Source: Nitrobacteraceae bacterium AZCC 1564
GTDB taxonomy: Bacteria; Pseudomonadota; Alphaproteobacteria; Rhizobiales; Xanthobacteraceae
Assembly (NCBI GenBank): GCA_036924835.1
Contig: JBAGRR010000001.1
Span: forward strand, 5,533,001 to 5,597,000
DNA length: 64,000 bases
Direction of reading: 5' to 3'
The notes beneath the pieces were generated by a model. The model made no database searches. It was given only the letters and a program-made list of their open reading frames with translations, and had not been told where the DNA came from. Within the stretch, counting starts at the first letter, position 1. Each line of letters starts with the position of its first letter. This document shows positions 16,071 to 25,106 of the stretch, one piece after another. The position numbers and the translations under genes are program-made.

Positions 16071-16282
16071 AGTTCGGTTTGAATCTCGCGCGCTTTGCGT
16101 GCGCGCTTCAACACCCGCTCATCAGGAAACGGAAAGCCGAAGCGCTTTGCCTGAGCCTTCACGGACACGATGCTGCGGCGGAAGATCACGGCAGCTCGTG
16201 CGGCCGAGACGCCCGCCTCCACGAGTTGCTTGAGGCGTTCGATGTCGGCCGCCGTCCATGTCCGGTTGGTAATATGGGTCAT
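16067..16282 (-). CDS. Small HTH-like protein, paralogue 2
   Basis: 71 residues, paralogue of 13941-14180, with NRTWTAADIERLKQLVEAGVS, a RRSIVSVKAQAKRFGFPFPD core and a basic end. Its stop codon is CTAG of the adjacent palindrome. The start overlaps the stop of the gene upstream (ATGA), so the two are translationally coupled. Confidence 0.7.
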   Translation of the reverse strand: MTHITNRTWTAADIERLKQLVEAGVSAARAAVIFRRSIVSVKAQAKRFGFPFPDERVLKRARKAREIQTEL

Positions 16283-16473
16283 GTGCGCTTGCCTTCTGGT
16301 GCGCGCAGACCTGGCGAGTTCAGCCAGCCTTCGAGCCGCGCGGCGGCTTCAAGCTTGTCTGCTTTTTCAAGAAGCTCGTCTCTTGCCTGTCCTTGAGGGG
16401 TGTTGCGCGCCTCGTCGCGACATTGCTCCGCCAGTCTTCGCCATTTGGCCTGGGTTGCCTGGGTTTCGCTCAT
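16279..16473 (-). CDS. Small helical protein coupled to paralogue 2
   Basis: 64 residues from MSETQATQAKW; helical, charged (RRLAEQCRDEARNTPQGQARDELLEKADKLEAAARLEGW region). Small proteins with a LAEQCRxxA...A..L..A..LE pattern are common in Bradyrhizobium-type genomes. A similar protein is at 24312-24500. Function unknown. Confidence 0.65.
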   Translation of the reverse strand: MSETQATQAKWRRLAEQCRDEARNTPQGQARDELLEKADKLEAAARLEGWLNSPGLRAPEGKRT

Positions 16474-16601
16474 AAGCCACTCCTGTACGCCAAATATGTT
16501 CGATGCGACGCAATTCGGAGTGCTGCCACTCGTCATGTTCCATGTTCAAAGGATGGGCGTCGCGTCGTCGCGTGTCTGTCCGATTGTCGACGGATGCTTG
16601 A

Positions 16602-17312
16602 TTAATTTTTTGCAGTGCTAAAGAGCTTGTCTTCCAACTCCTTGATTGCGCCGTAACATTCGCAGCTAGATTCCTTCATGCCTTCGAGGTTGAGAATACG
16701 GATACTTCCGCGGCTATATTCGATCAGGCCCGCGGCCTGCAGCCGGTGCGCCGTCACGCTCAGGGTGCTGCGCTGTACGCCGAGCATCTGCGCCAGGAAT
16801 TCCTGGGTCAGCGACAGCTTTTCGCTTTCAGCAAGATCCCGACACCGCAGCAGCCATCGGCACAGCCGCGCTTCGAGTGGATGTTTGGCGATGCAGGCGA
16901 TCGACTGCTGGGATTGCAGGAACAGGATCTGGTCATGCCGGTAAACCGCCCGGCGGAAGCCGGGACTTTCTGATGCGATCTTGCGGGCGACGCCCACGTC
17001 GAGAGCGAAGCCGGAGACCGGGATTTGCACGACGGCTGTGTTTAGCACCGTCGTGTCATTCAGCACGGCTGAGGAGCCGATGATGCTGTCATTGCCGATC
17101 GTGCCTGCTTCGACACCATCGCCCGTGCTCAAATGGACGACGAAGGATACGATCCCGGATGTTGGGATGGTGAGGGCGCGGATCGGCCGTTCAGGGCCAT
17201 ACAGAATTTGCGCCAACGGCAGTTTCACCGCTGTCAACTCGGGCCGAACGGCAGCGAAATCCTGCTCATCGAGTGCGCGCAGGAAGGCGTTGTTGGGCCG
17301 CTCGGTAGACAT
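16602..17312 (-). CDS. Crp/Fnr-family transcriptional regulator 2
   Basis: 236 residues from MSTERPNNAF, chosen for GGAGGGACGACGC before the ATG. N-terminal cyclic-nucleotide-like domain, then helix-turn-helix LSLTQEFLAQMLGVQRSTLSVTAHRL. This LGVQR-S-T pattern and the SxxAVL-D middle are typical of the small Crp-like regulators abundant in this group. No iron-sulfur cysteines. Confidence 0.85.
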   Translation of the reverse strand: MSTERPNNAFLRALDEQDFAAVRPELTAVKLPLAQILYGPERPIRALTIPTSGIVSFVVHLSTGDGVEAGTIGNDSIIGSSAVLNDTTVLNTAVVQIPVSGFALDVGVARKIASESPGFRRAVYRHDQILFLQSQQSIACIAKHPLEARLCRWLLRCRDLAESEKLSLTQEFLAQMLGVQRSTLSVTAHRLQAAGLIEYSRGSIRILNLEGMKESSCECYGAIKELEDKLFSTAKN

Positions 17313-17510
17313 GCGTCGTCCCTCCGCAAGAAGCGGGGTCAACTTGCGACATAAGCTTTGGATGGTGCGCTCACAACCATCGTTCAAGCTTTTGTGCGGA
17401 TTGAGTTTCACGCGGCACTTGTGCCGGCGTGATCAGGCAACAGTGCTGACGGATCGTCGATTGCGGCGCTGACGCGACAAGCGCAGATCAAGATCAAGGC
17501 AGACTTGTAA

Positions 17511-17633
17511 GACAGGTGCGGTAATGCTGGCTCGCCTAGTGCGGGCGGTGGCGGCGCGACCGCGATGACCACGACCACAATCAATGGCGGCCGCGGAGGC
17601 GATGGCATCGTCATTGTCTACGAATACGCCTGA
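17511..17633 (+). pseudogene. Glycine-rich tail-type protein remnant
   Basis: An open stretch without a start reads GNAGSPSAGGGGATA ... TINGGRGGDGIVIVYEYA then stop. The ending GGRGGDGIVIVYEYA is characteristic of C-termini of glycine-rich phage tail proteins. No upstream part remains. It is a second trace of phage DNA outside the prophage block. Confidence 0.45.
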
Positions 17634-17678
17634 CGTTCTCGCCGTCGTTTAGGCAACGACGCTTCACCACATGCTTGG

Positions 17679-17713
17679 CCGCGCCCGGATCATTCCGGGC
17701 GCGACTCTTTTTA
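17679..17713 (+). terminator. Rho-independent terminator
   Basis: Stem CGCGCCCGGA / TCCGGGCGCG with a short loop, followed by CTCTTTTTATTTT. It ends the remnant's transcription unit. The rest of the ~270 bp to the chemotaxis gene is AT-rich and probably holds its promoter. Confidence 0.65.
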
Positions 17714-17986
17714 TTTTCGAGTTTTTGTCTTGAAGTGATCGGCGTTCTCATACAGGGCAGTCCAACGTCACGCGCATCTATTTCGTTGCATAGAACGTTT
17801 ATGCAACCAGCGCGACTAATGAGGCCAACAATACTTTCGACTGTCTCGAATATCTCGTCGCCGAGTAAAAATCATTTCGCGTGTCGGGCGCGGTTCCTCA
17901 TTTTGTTTAGCAACCGATTAATCGCCCGGCCTCACTTTCTGCGCCGTCATGCATCGGCATGATTCGAAAAATCAGAAAGATTATCT

Positions 17987-19654
17987 ATGCGCGTCACTTT
18001 GAAGGCGTCACTCATCGCAGTGCTCTCCCTGCTTGTTGTTATTATCGCGGGCGAGGGGTGGTACGGCATCACCCAGATCGACAAGATCAATTCCTCCACG
18101 GACGACATCGCCACCAACTGGATGCCGTCAGTGAAGGCGCTCGCCGAATTGAAATATCTGAGCGCGCGCGTTCGGCTCGATGCCGTTCGGGTCGCGACCT
18201 CGGAGGGCGAAAGCCGCCAGAGCCGTATCAAGGCGCTGAACGAGCACTTAGAGGCGATGGAACTTGTCGGCAAGGAGTATGAGAAGCTTATCTCCAATGC
18301 GGATGAGCGCAAATTCTGGACAGCCTTCAGCGAGAAATGGCCCGTGTACCTGCGGCTGCAGCAGGAGGCGCTGGCGCAGGACCGCGACCGGCTGACCGGC
18401 CTGCTCGGGGAGAAAGCTACGATAGCGAATAGGGATGCGCTGGAGCCGCTGGATGAAGCCATTGCCTTCAACGACAACGGCGCGAAGCAGGCAACGCGTG
18501 CTGCCCAGAGCGTCTACGACAGCGCCCAGCGCTCCATGATCGGCCTCGTGGTAATCGCGGTCCTGATCGGCCTCGCGGCCATCCTCTTTGTCATGCTGCG
18601 GCTCGCCGCGCCGCTGCAGAGGCTCAATGGCGCTTTGCAGGCCATGGCCAATGGCGACGTCAATTCGGAAATCCCCGGCGCCTCGCGCAACGATGAAATC
18701 GGTGACATCGCCAAGACGGTGACCGTCATCCGGCAAAACGCCGAGAACGAAGCGCTGGCGAAGGCGGACGAAGCCGCGCGCGAAACCGTGGCCCGCGCCG
18801 CGCAACGCAAGGCTGATATGAATTCGATGGCGGATCGGTTCGAAGCCGCGGTAGGCCAGATCATCGACCGGGTTTCGTCGGCGTCGACCGAGCTGGAAGC
18901 AGCGGCAGGATCGTTGACCGAAGTTGCCGGTACCACACAGCGCCTTGCGGTGAGTGTCGCCTCGGCCTCGACGCAGGCATCGGGCAACGTCCAATCGGTC
19001 GCCTCGGCCACTGAAGAGATGGCTTCGTCTGTGAAGGAGATCGGCCGTCAGGTGGAGATGTCCACCCGCATTTCGGCGGACGCGGTTCAGCAGGCGCAGG
19101 TGACAGACCAGCGCATCGCCGACCTGACGAGGGCGGCGTCGCGGATCGGCGATGTGAGCGAGTTCATCAAGTCCATCGCTGGCCAGACCAACCTGCTGGC
19201 CCTGAACGCCACCATCGAGGCGGCGCGTGCAGGCGAGGCGGGGCGTGGCTTCGCGGTGGTCGCAGCCGAAGTGAAGGAACTGGCGGCGCAGACCGCCAAG
19301 GCGACCCAGGAAATCGCCGAGCAGATCGCCGGCATTCAAACGGCAACGACGGAGTCGGCCAACGCGATTCAGGACGTCGGCACGACCATCTCCAACATCT
19401 CCCGCATCGCGACCACCATTGCCGCTGCGGTGGAGGAGCAGGGAATGGTGACACAGGAGATCGCAAGAAACGTGCAGCAGGCGGCGACCGGGACCAACGA
19501 AGTCGCTTCCAGCATCGCTCGTGTCAACGAAGGCGCAGCCTCCACTGGCTCGTCCTCGGTGCAGGTGCTCTCGTCGGCCAAGGAGCTGGCGGAGGAGAGC
19601 AATCGTTTGAAGCTCGAGCTTAAGGAATTCCTGCACACCGTGCGGGCGGCATAG
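17987..19654 (+). CDS. Methyl-accepting chemotaxis protein
   Basis: 555 residues. N-terminal helix (residues ~7-27), a four-helix-bundle periplasmic sensor (~30-180, with [24 protein letters not shown] typical of 4HB_MCP), a second membrane helix (~186-206), HAMP, then a signalling domain with the conserved hairpin [20 protein letters not shown] and [11 protein letters not shown]. Sensory input unknown. It stands alone between two terminators. Confidence 0.93.
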   Translation: MRVTLKASLIAVLSLLVVIIAGEGWYGITQIDKINSSTDDIATNWMPSVKALAELKYLSARVRLDAVRVATSEGESRQSRIKALNEHLEAMELVGKEYEKLISNADERKFWTAFSEKWPVYLRLQQEALAQDRDRLTGLLGEKATIANRDALEPLDEAIAFNDNGAKQATRAAQSVYDSAQRSMIGLVVIAVLIGLAAILFVMLRLAAPLQRLNGALQAMANGDVNSEIPGASRNDEIGDIAKTVTVIRQNAENEALAKADEAARETVARAAQRKADMNSMADRFEAAVGQIIDRVSSASTELEAAAGSLTEVAGTTQRLAVSVASASTQASGNVQSVASATEEMASSVKEIGRQVEMSTRISADAVQQAQVTDQRIADLTRAASRIGDVSEFIKSIAGQTNLLALNATIEAARAGEAGRGFAVVAAEVKELAAQTAKATQEIAEQIAGIQTATTESANAIQDVGTTISNISRIATTIAAAVEEQGMVTQEIARNVQQAATGTNEVASSIARVNEGAASTGSSSVQVLSSAKELAEESNRLKLELKEFLHTVRAA

Positions 19655-19696
19655 CGCCCAGCCAGAAGCTGGCGCGCAAGTCACCCGAACACATCG

Positions 19697-19734
19697 CCGC
19701 GCCCCGGGGCCGTACCGGGGCGCGGCTTTTTTTT
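19697..19734 (+). terminator. Strong terminator after chemotaxis gene
   Basis: Perfect CGCGCCCCGG / CCGGGGCGCG stem followed by eight T residues. Confidence 0.85.
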
Positions 19735-19943
19735 CTCCGCGACCGTTATTCCGGCGCAAGACATTGTCCGCGAAACTGCGAAGTAAGTCTCGTGGGCTCG
19801 CCGGCAGGGTGCTGTCCCCCTATCCTGCGGCGGAATGCCCCGCGGAATGCAACACCATGCGAGGCGTGGGTGAGGAACGCTTGCCGCCCACGGGGCGTTG
19901 GGCCAGTTGCGTTCGATCAAAGCCCCGCGGGAGGAAAGACGCC

Positions 19944-20198
19944 ATGATAAGGGTTGCTGCTCTCATCCTTGCTTCGCTGGCCACAGCGACTGTGGCGCGT
20001 GCAGACCAGCCGGGACCGGACTGGATGCCGGCTGAAAAGGTAATCGAGAAGATCCTGCAGGCGGGATATTCCCAGGTGACGAAGATCGAGGCCGACGACG
20101 GCCGATGGGAAGGCGAGGGCATCAAGAACGGCAAGAAGATGGATTTCCATGCCGATCCCAAGACCGGGGCGATCACGCACGAAAGGCCGGACGACTGA
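19944..20198 (+). CDS. Secreted PepSY-domain protein
   Basis: 84 residues from MIRVAALILASL with GGGAGGA upstream; signal peptide ends near VARADQ. The mature protein is one PepSY fold: EKVIEKILQAGYSQVTKIEADDGRWEGEGIKNGKKMDFHADPKTGAI region. Likely a periplasmic protein of unknown partner. It precedes another secreted protein by ~50 bp. Confidence 0.8.
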   Translation: MIRVAALILASLATATVARADQPGPDWMPAEKVIEKILQAGYSQVTKIEADDGRWEGEGIKNGKKMDFHADPKTGAITHERPDD

Positions 20199-20248
20199 CG
20201 GATGGCGTGTCCTGCCATCCACGCAGATGTTGCCGTAAGGACGAAGCC

Positions 20249-20662
20249 ATGAAGCGCATTGCACCAGCTCTCGTTTTGAGCGGCTTCATCATGAGTCCGG
20301 CTCTTGCAATGCTGGGCATACCGGAAAGCCCGTCCCTGGCACCTCATCATGTGCAGCAAGTCCAGATGAGCGGCGAGAGAAGCGGCGTGAACTCGGGCAT
20401 TCGCCCTGGCATGCAGACCGGCATCCGCCCGGGATTCCAGCCGGGTTTTGCCGGAACGGGCGCGATACCCGGCGGCTATGGCTTCGGACCGCGCAGCGCC
20501 ATCGCCTCTGGCGTGGCGCGCGGCGTTCTCCCGGCCTCTAAAACCAACCCGATGGTGGCCGGGCAGCAGCCTGCGCCGGGCTATTGCTGGTACTACACCA
20601 ACCGTTCGCGCACCCGCGGCTTCTGGGATGTGTGTCCGGATCGCGTTCCTCGGCGCGATTGA
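20249..20662 (+). CDS. Secreted Gly/Pro-repeat hypothetical protein
   Basis: 137 residues with a signal peptide (MKRIAPALVLSGFIMSPALA). A repeat of the form GIRPGMQTGIRPGFQPGF lies near residues 50-67, and the C-terminus GYCWYYTNRSRTRGFWDVCPDR has two cysteines that could pair. No family recognised. It likely shares a transcript with the PepSY protein. Confidence 0.65.
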   Translation: MKRIAPALVLSGFIMSPALAMLGIPESPSLAPHHVQQVQMSGERSGVNSGIRPGMQTGIRPGFQPGFAGTGAIPGGYGFGPRSAIASGVARGVLPASKTNPMVAGQQPAPGYCWYYTNRSRTRGFWDVCPDRVPRRD

Positions 20663-20673
20663 TGCGCTGCACC

Positions 20674-20748
20674 CTAGTGTCCCGTCTCCGAATAACCGAC
20701 CCATTTGCGGCGCGCTCGCACGGTTATTCGGAGACGACAGGACACTAG
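20674..20748. repeat. CTAG palindrome, family E
   Basis: CTAGTGTCCCGTCTCCGAATAACCG pairs with CGGTTATTCGGAGACGACAGGACACTAG. A near-identical 75-bp copy is at 32746-32820. 13 bp to the next element. Confidence 0.9.
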
Positions 20749-20761
20749 GAAAATCAAATTG

Positions 20762-20908
20762 CTAGTGTGGCTTCTGTCTTGCAATTGCCGATAAGCACGA
20801 GCCGCAAGGGTGGTCGGCAATTGCGAGACGCCAGACGAGTGTCTCGAATCCGAAGTTCGCCTCATAATGCGACGCTCCCCTTAGCGAACTTCTGAACCAC
20901 CACACTAG
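20762..20908. repeat. CTAG palindromes, F then C/D chimera
   Basis: A family F arm (CTAGTGTGGCTTCTGTCTTG, with GGCAATTGCGAGAC returning) loses its right terminus and runs into a family C left arm (GTGTCTCGAATCCGAAGTTC) that is closed by a family D right arm (GAACTTCTGAACCACCACACTAG). Confidence 0.75.
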
Positions 20909-21075
20909 GTAATCATCAGCCTGTCTTGCTTCGCGTGTACATTGTCAAGAGTCACAAACGCGAATCGACGCCGTTTGAGAAACAAGCGGCGGCTTGTCCA
21001 CCTTTCAATGCGCTTGTCTGCACGGGCGGACTCACCGTAACCAAAGTCATCACACGACGTTGCTGGACTTACGAC

Positions 21076-21264
21076 ATGGTTCTTCATTCCCCTGATCTCC
21101 CGAAGACCGGGTATGCGCTCGAGATCGATGGTCGCATCAAGACCGAATTCAGTACCAAGGAAGGCGCCGAACGGGGCGCAATCGAGCTGAAACGCCGCTT
21201 TCCGACGCTGCAGATCCGCGTCTATGACGCTGCGACGCAGTTGCGGCACGAAGTCCACACGTAA
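21076..21264 (+). CDS. Small hypothetical protein
   Basis: 62 residues from MVLHSPDLPK, alpha/beta-like (YALEIDGRIKTEFSTKEGAERGAIELKRRFPTLQIRVYDA region). The in-frame extension to 20926 looks non-coding because it overlaps the palindrome region and has no ribosome site. Function unknown. Confidence 0.55.
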   Translation: MVLHSPDLPKTGYALEIDGRIKTEFSTKEGAERGAIELKRRFPTLQIRVYDAATQLRHEVHT

Positions 21265-21274
21265 AAGCTCCTCT

Positions 21275-21350
21275 CTAGTGGTCCGATTCTAACATTCACA
21301 CCCCGTTTCAGCAGGCACCTCCTGCGAATGTTAAATCAAACGACCGCTAG
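21275..21350. repeat. CTAG palindrome, family A
   Basis: Arms CTAGTGGTCCGATTCTAACATTC and GAATGTTA-AATCAAACGACCGCTAG; one arm base is missing, so it is slightly decayed. Begins 11 bp after the stop of the previous gene. Confidence 0.85.
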
Positions 21351-21363
21351 CAAATATTCGCGA

Positions 21364-21409
21364 CAGAGTGCGCCGCAGTATGAGGCGAATTTCGGATTCG
21401 GGACACTAG
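21364..21409. repeat. Half CTAG palindrome, family C right arm
   Basis: Only the right arm GAGGCGAATTTCGGATTCGGGACACTAG is clear. A further GCGGGACACTAG at about 21516-21527 may be another end. Left arms are missing, so this locus is rearranged. Confidence 0.6.
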
Positions 21410-21609
21410 TTCCGTTCAACGTTTGCGCTGCCGCAAATCCGCGGCAGTGTTTGGTTGGTCGTGACATCGCCATTGTTGCCGGTGCTAATGCTTCGGCTGT
21501 CGCGTGCATGCGTGTGCGGGACACTAGCACAAAGGCAATGCTTGCAGCGCGCGCCAAGGAACGCTTAGACTTGGCCGACGTTGAAGAGCATCAAGTGGGG
21601 TGCCTTCAG

Positions 21610-21804
21610 ATGAAGCGACTGGCTCGGTGGTTCAGGACTTTCTTTCGCAGGAGACAGCGCCCGGTCTCCGATGACGATCTGCCATTTACGACTGAAGAAT
21701 TTGCGCGGCTGATCGCAAGCGGCCGGTCTGAAGACATGCAGATTCTCGCGCGCGGCTTGTCCCGCCCCAATCCGTCATCCCGTATCGAGCTGGAATCATC
21801 CTGA
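21610..21804 (+). CDS. Small basic hypothetical protein
   Basis: 64 residues from MKRLARWFRT: strongly basic N-terminus (FFRRRQR), acidic DDDL, then a helical segment LPFTTEEFARLIASGRSEDMQ. No family recognised. The in-frame upstream part (from 21328) covers palindromes and is not taken as coding. Confidence 0.45.
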   Translation: MKRLARWFRTFFRRRQRPVSDDDLPFTTEEFARLIASGRSEDMQILARGLSRPNPSSRIELESS

Positions 21805-21827
21805 TCGCGGTGGAATTTTGCGATTGC

Positions 21828-22151
21828 TCAAAGGCGAAGGCGTAGCTGCTGCCCGTGCCATGCGTGGCGTCGCATGAACTCATCGACCGAGACGTTTAGC
21901 TCGTTTTGCGTGACATCAATCAGGCTTTGCAATTCCCGCGCAAATTTCTCCGAGACGTCGCGCGACCAGCCTTCTTCCGGGTTGAATGCATAGACGGCAA
22001 CCGGCTTGCGGTAGCGCGCCGCGACCATGTCGCTTAGCACGTCATCGAAATGGGAGCGTCTCACTTCTATTTCGCGAAGCACGTCGCCGTCGGAAGCCTG
22101 ATCCCGGACAATATAGAAGGTCTCGGAGGGGACAATCGACGGGGCACTCAT
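21828..22151 (-). CDS. Hypothetical protein
   Basis: 107 residues, MSAPSIVPSETFYIVRDQASDGD start. Alpha/beta-like sequence with no low-complexity region and coding-like GC bias; the end HAWHGQQLRLRL is basic. Family not recognised. It is read toward the DUF763 remnant's strand. Confidence 0.6.
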   Translation of the reverse strand: MSAPSIVPSETFYIVRDQASDGDVLREIEVRRSHFDDVLSDMVAARYRKPVAVYAFNPEEGWSRDVSEKFARELQSLIDVTQNELNVSVDEFMRRHAWHGQQLRLRL

Positions 22152-22224
22152 AACGTAACTCCATACAGACGTAGCTCCATACTAAGCGGATTCAAAGGAG
22201 CCGCCGTTGTTTCGTTCCCGACCG

Positions 22225-23361
22225 TCACGCCCCCGACCACTTGCGGCCGGCGAGATCCGCTTCCCAGCCAAATACCGATCGTCCGTCGAGGGCGGGTGAT
22301 GCTGCACGTCCGGTTGCAACGAAGGCCTCGAAGGACGGTCCCCGCGCGGTGCGCTCCAAGTGCCGGGCCTGATCGTCGAGGCGCTTCAAGGCCTGCATTT
22401 CCTCGTCGCGCCCGAGCTTTGCGTTCTGTACCGCGGACTTCATGACGAGGATGGTCTCGTCATAGACCTTGAGCGGGACCGGGTAGGGATGACGGTCCTT
22501 GCCGCCATGGGCCAGAGAAAACCGCGCCGGATCGGCAAAGCGGTAGGGCGCGCCGTGGACCACCTCGGCCACCATCGCGAGCGAGCGCACGGTTCGCGCG
22601 CCAACGCCCGGTGTCAGCAGCAGATCGGGAAAGTCCATAGGTCCGCGCTCGACTGCTGCGGCCAGCGTCCCGTGCAGACGGCGGACGAAGACATCCTTCG
22701 AACGGACGTCATGGTGCGCCGGCATGATGAGGTGGGGGAAGCAGAGCTTGCTTCGGCTGCTCGCTGTTCAGCGCCTCGTACTCAGCCAGAATGCGGTCGG
22801 GGCCCAGTTCGGCAAGAAGGTCGAGCTGAGCGGCGCGCGAGGTTTCCGCGCGATGATCGGTGAGATTGACGATCTCGCCTTGAGCTGGGCCATCGATGGC
22901 GCTGTGTGGCTCGTCGACGAAACTCTTCAGGCTTTCAGAATGCCAGTGGTAGCGGCGCGCCTGTCGTTTGTCTTCGTTCATGCCCTGCTGCACCACGGTC
23001 CACTTGCCGTCATCGGTGACGAAGAACCCGTGCAGATAAGATCGAAGCCGTCCTGCACCGCCGCGCTGTCGACCTTTGCCACCAAGCGGCTGGCGCGGGT
23101 GAGCTTGGCTCCGTCGAAGCCGATGCGATCACCCAGCGCCTGAAGTTCGGCGGGCGTCTTTCGTGAATGTTGACCGCGCCCGCCGCAGACGTGGATGCCG
23201 AGTTCACCCTGCAGCGGGGCAAGACCGCGTTTCAAGGCGCCGATTACGCTGGTGGTGATGCCGGACGAATGCCAGTCCATTCCCATCACGGCGCCGAACG
23301 ACTGAAACCAGAATGGATGCGACAGGCGCTGCAGGAATTCATCGCGGCCGTAGTGATGCAC
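22225..23361 (-). pseudogene. DUF763 gene with two frameshifts
   Basis: Three adjacent reverse frames form one DUF763 protein of ~378 residues: MHHYGRDEFLQRLSHPFWFQ with GMDWHSSGITTS, then MNEDKRQARRYHW, then TPGVGARTVRSLAMVAEVVHGAP. A one-base deletion near 23030 shifts frame after GFDL; a one-base insertion in a C run near 22730 shifts again before MPAHHDV. All conserved blocks are otherwise intact, so decay is recent or the indels are sequencing errors. Confidence 0.8.
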
Positions 23362-23366
23362 GATCG

Positions 23367-23444
23367 CTAGTGTGGTGGTTCAGAAGTTCGCCCGATTTTT
23401 CCTGCGAGTCCTTCCGGCGAACTTCTGAACCTGAACCACACTAG
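23367..23444. repeat. CTAG palindrome, family D
   Basis: CTAGTGTGGTGGTTCAGAAGTTCG returns as CGAACTTCTGAAC..CACACTAG (an extra CTGAAC is inserted in the right arm). 13 bp (aatcataaattta) to the next element. Confidence 0.9.
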
Positions 23445-23457
23445 AATCATAAATTTA

Positions 23458-23532
23458 CTAGTGTCCTTTCGAATCCAAAGTTCTTACGGAACGCACTGCA
23501 CGATGAGGCGAACTTTGGATTCGGGACACTAG
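23458..23532. repeat. CTAG palindrome, family C
   Basis: Left arm CTAGTGTCC-TTTCGAATCCAAAG, right arm GAGGCGAACTTTGGATTCGGGACACTAG, 75 bp. Confidence 0.9.
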
Positions 23533-23656
23533 GTGATGATCGCGCCAAGCGAGGCCATACGCGTGCCGAGCCACGCCGGGACACGCCCGCTATGGAGGGG
23601 AAGATCGGCGCTGCCTGTGCGTCTCTGGATTATATCAGAGAGCTTTGAACCTTGAG

Positions 23657-24286
23657 TCAGGAGTTCTCAGCCATGGTGCGGAAGGTGATCGAATAGCGCG
23701 GTGCTTCGACGCCGGGAATGCTGTGCTCCCACACCCGACGTGACTCGCCGGACATCATGTAAAGCGAGCGCGGCGCCGCATCGAGCGTGAAGCGCTGCCA
23801 CTTACTGCCATTCGGTTTACGGAAACGGAATTTGCAGGACGAGCCCAGCGACAGCCCGAAGATCCTGTCGAATTGCGGCTTGTCGCGATGCCAGCCGATG
23901 CCGACGCCGGTATCGTACTCCGTGCAGAGCACCTGTGCGATCCGCGTGCATTCGCCACCGTATTCTTCAATCTGCGCGACGAGAGGAAACAGCCAGGGCG
24001 GGATTTGTTCCGCATTTTGAAGCCGCCGCAGCGTGTAGTCGTAGCGAAAGCCGAACGACGCCACGCGGCGCTTGCCTTCATAGATCCCGAACTGAAACGG
24101 CTGCAGCGGCAGTGCTGCGACATGCGCGATCAGCTCCTGCTCGATGGCGGGCGAAATGAAATCCTCGGTGTAGTGCAGGCCTTCGGGCATAGGCGACGAC
24201 GCTGCAAAGAGGGTGAGTTGGTCAGACAAGTCGAGATCCTCAAATTCTGATACTTGCCGAACGCGCCACAAGCGCGCGACCATCAT
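23657..24286 (-). CDS. AlkB-like 2-oxoglutarate dioxygenase
   Basis: 209 residues from MMVARLWRV; a longer in-frame start would overlap the upstream gene. The fold shows the 2OG-Fe(II) core: H-x-D in GWHRDKPQFD, distal His in WEHSIPGVEAPRYSITFRT and the R-x5-R-type end. This matches AlkB-family nucleic acid demethylases that reverse alkylation of DNA or RNA bases. No ada or alkA neighbour is in view. Confidence 0.85.
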   Translation of the reverse strand: MMVARLWRVRQVSEFEDLDLSDQLTLFAASSPMPEGLHYTEDFISPAIEQELIAHVAALPLQPFQFGIYEGKRRVASFGFRYDYTLRRLQNAEQIPPWLFPLVAQIEEYGGECTRIAQVLCTEYDTGVGIGWHRDKPQFDRIFGLSLGSSCKFRFRKPNGSKWQRFTLDAAPRSLYMMSGESRRVWEHSIPGVEAPRYSITFRTMAENS

Positions 24287-24311
24287 ATCATGCGTGCGCT
24301 TCGCGGCACGT

Positions 24312-24500
24312 TCAGCTCGGCGATGATTGTTTTTCAGATGGTTCAGACGACACGCCGTCGAGCCAGTCCTGCTCTTCGGCAAGAGCTTGCCATGCTTCCG
24401 CCATGCGCTGGTAGCGTTTACGCTGCGGTTCATCCAATGCGTCTTCGGCGAGCCTGCGGCAATTGTTGGAGTTTTCGCGGTAAGCGTCTGATTGCTTCAT
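24312..24500 (-). CDS. Small helical hypothetical protein
   Basis: 62 residues, MKQSDAYRENSNNCRRLAEDAL..PQRKRYQRMAEAWQALAEEQDWLDG. Same type as 16279-16473 (CRRLAEDA, then A..W..LA). It lies just upstream of the AlkB-like gene on the same strand; a transcript with it is likely. Confidence 0.6.
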   Translation of the reverse strand: MKQSDAYRENSNNCRRLAEDALDEPQRKRYQRMAEAWQALAEEQDWLDGVSSEPSEKQSSPS

Positions 24501-24863
24501 CTATGTAAGCTGGGGAGTGCATGCAGCATTGCAAGAGCCACCGGAACCTCACGAGGCTTGCCTGCTAGTCCCACATCAAAATGATGAAGGATCGTGATGG
24601 GCCCCGCAAAGAGCCTTCTTCCCTATTTTTAGTTCTTCCATGCCGGTCGCGGAACGAAGCGACCTCTTGCACGTTAGCGGCGCATGAAATGCCCCGCCTG
24701 TACTCTCCCGATGCGACAGATCGAGACACGTACCTTCGTTTGCGAGTCATGCAAAGAGATTGTCCGACTCTTTGAATTGAAGTCTTCCCAAGTAAAATTT
24801 GGAGGAGCGGTGCCGCAGGAGAGAGGTTCAATCGGAGCCGGCTGAACTAACATAGCGATAACG

Positions 24864-25106
24864 TCAACGCTTGCTTCGCTTGGGTTGGACGTCGTCAGAA
24901 GAGCGATTGCCGCTGCCGGAAGAGCTGCCGGAAGAAGAGGCTGCTTGCTTCTTCGCGGCACGCGGCTTTGCACTTGGTGGCTTTTCACGCGGCGCCACAG
25001 AGAGCGCAGGGGGCGAGGGCTCGTCCGGCTCCGTCTCGCGGACCACGTGCCTCGCGCCGCTGGGGCGCCAGTTGCGATGCTCCTGCTTCCAGCGGTCGAT
25101 GCCCAT
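24864..25106 (-). CDS. Basic low-complexity protein coupled to Ku
   Basis: 80 residues, MGIDRWKQEHRNWRPSGARHVVRE start, then a Pro/Lys/Ala/Ser-rich tail ending KRSKR. Its ATG overlaps the TGA of ku (TGATG), so it is likely co-translated. The histone-H1-like tail suggests nucleic-acid binding, perhaps with Ku at DNA ends. No family is recognised. The ~360 bp downstream to 24501 show no supported gene. Confidence 0.55.
   Translation of the reverse strand: MGIDRWKQEHRNWRPSGARHVVRETEPDEPSPPALSVAPREKPPSAKPRAAKKQAASSSGSSSGSGNRSSDDVQPKRSKR

Noticed and set aside
17511-17633. Active glycine-rich gene
   Set aside because: No start codon in frame and only the last ~40 residues remain, so it is listed as a remnant.
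18248-19759. Reverse frame of 503 residues across the chemotaxis gene
   Set aside because: Antisense shadow; the forward frame has clear MCP domains.
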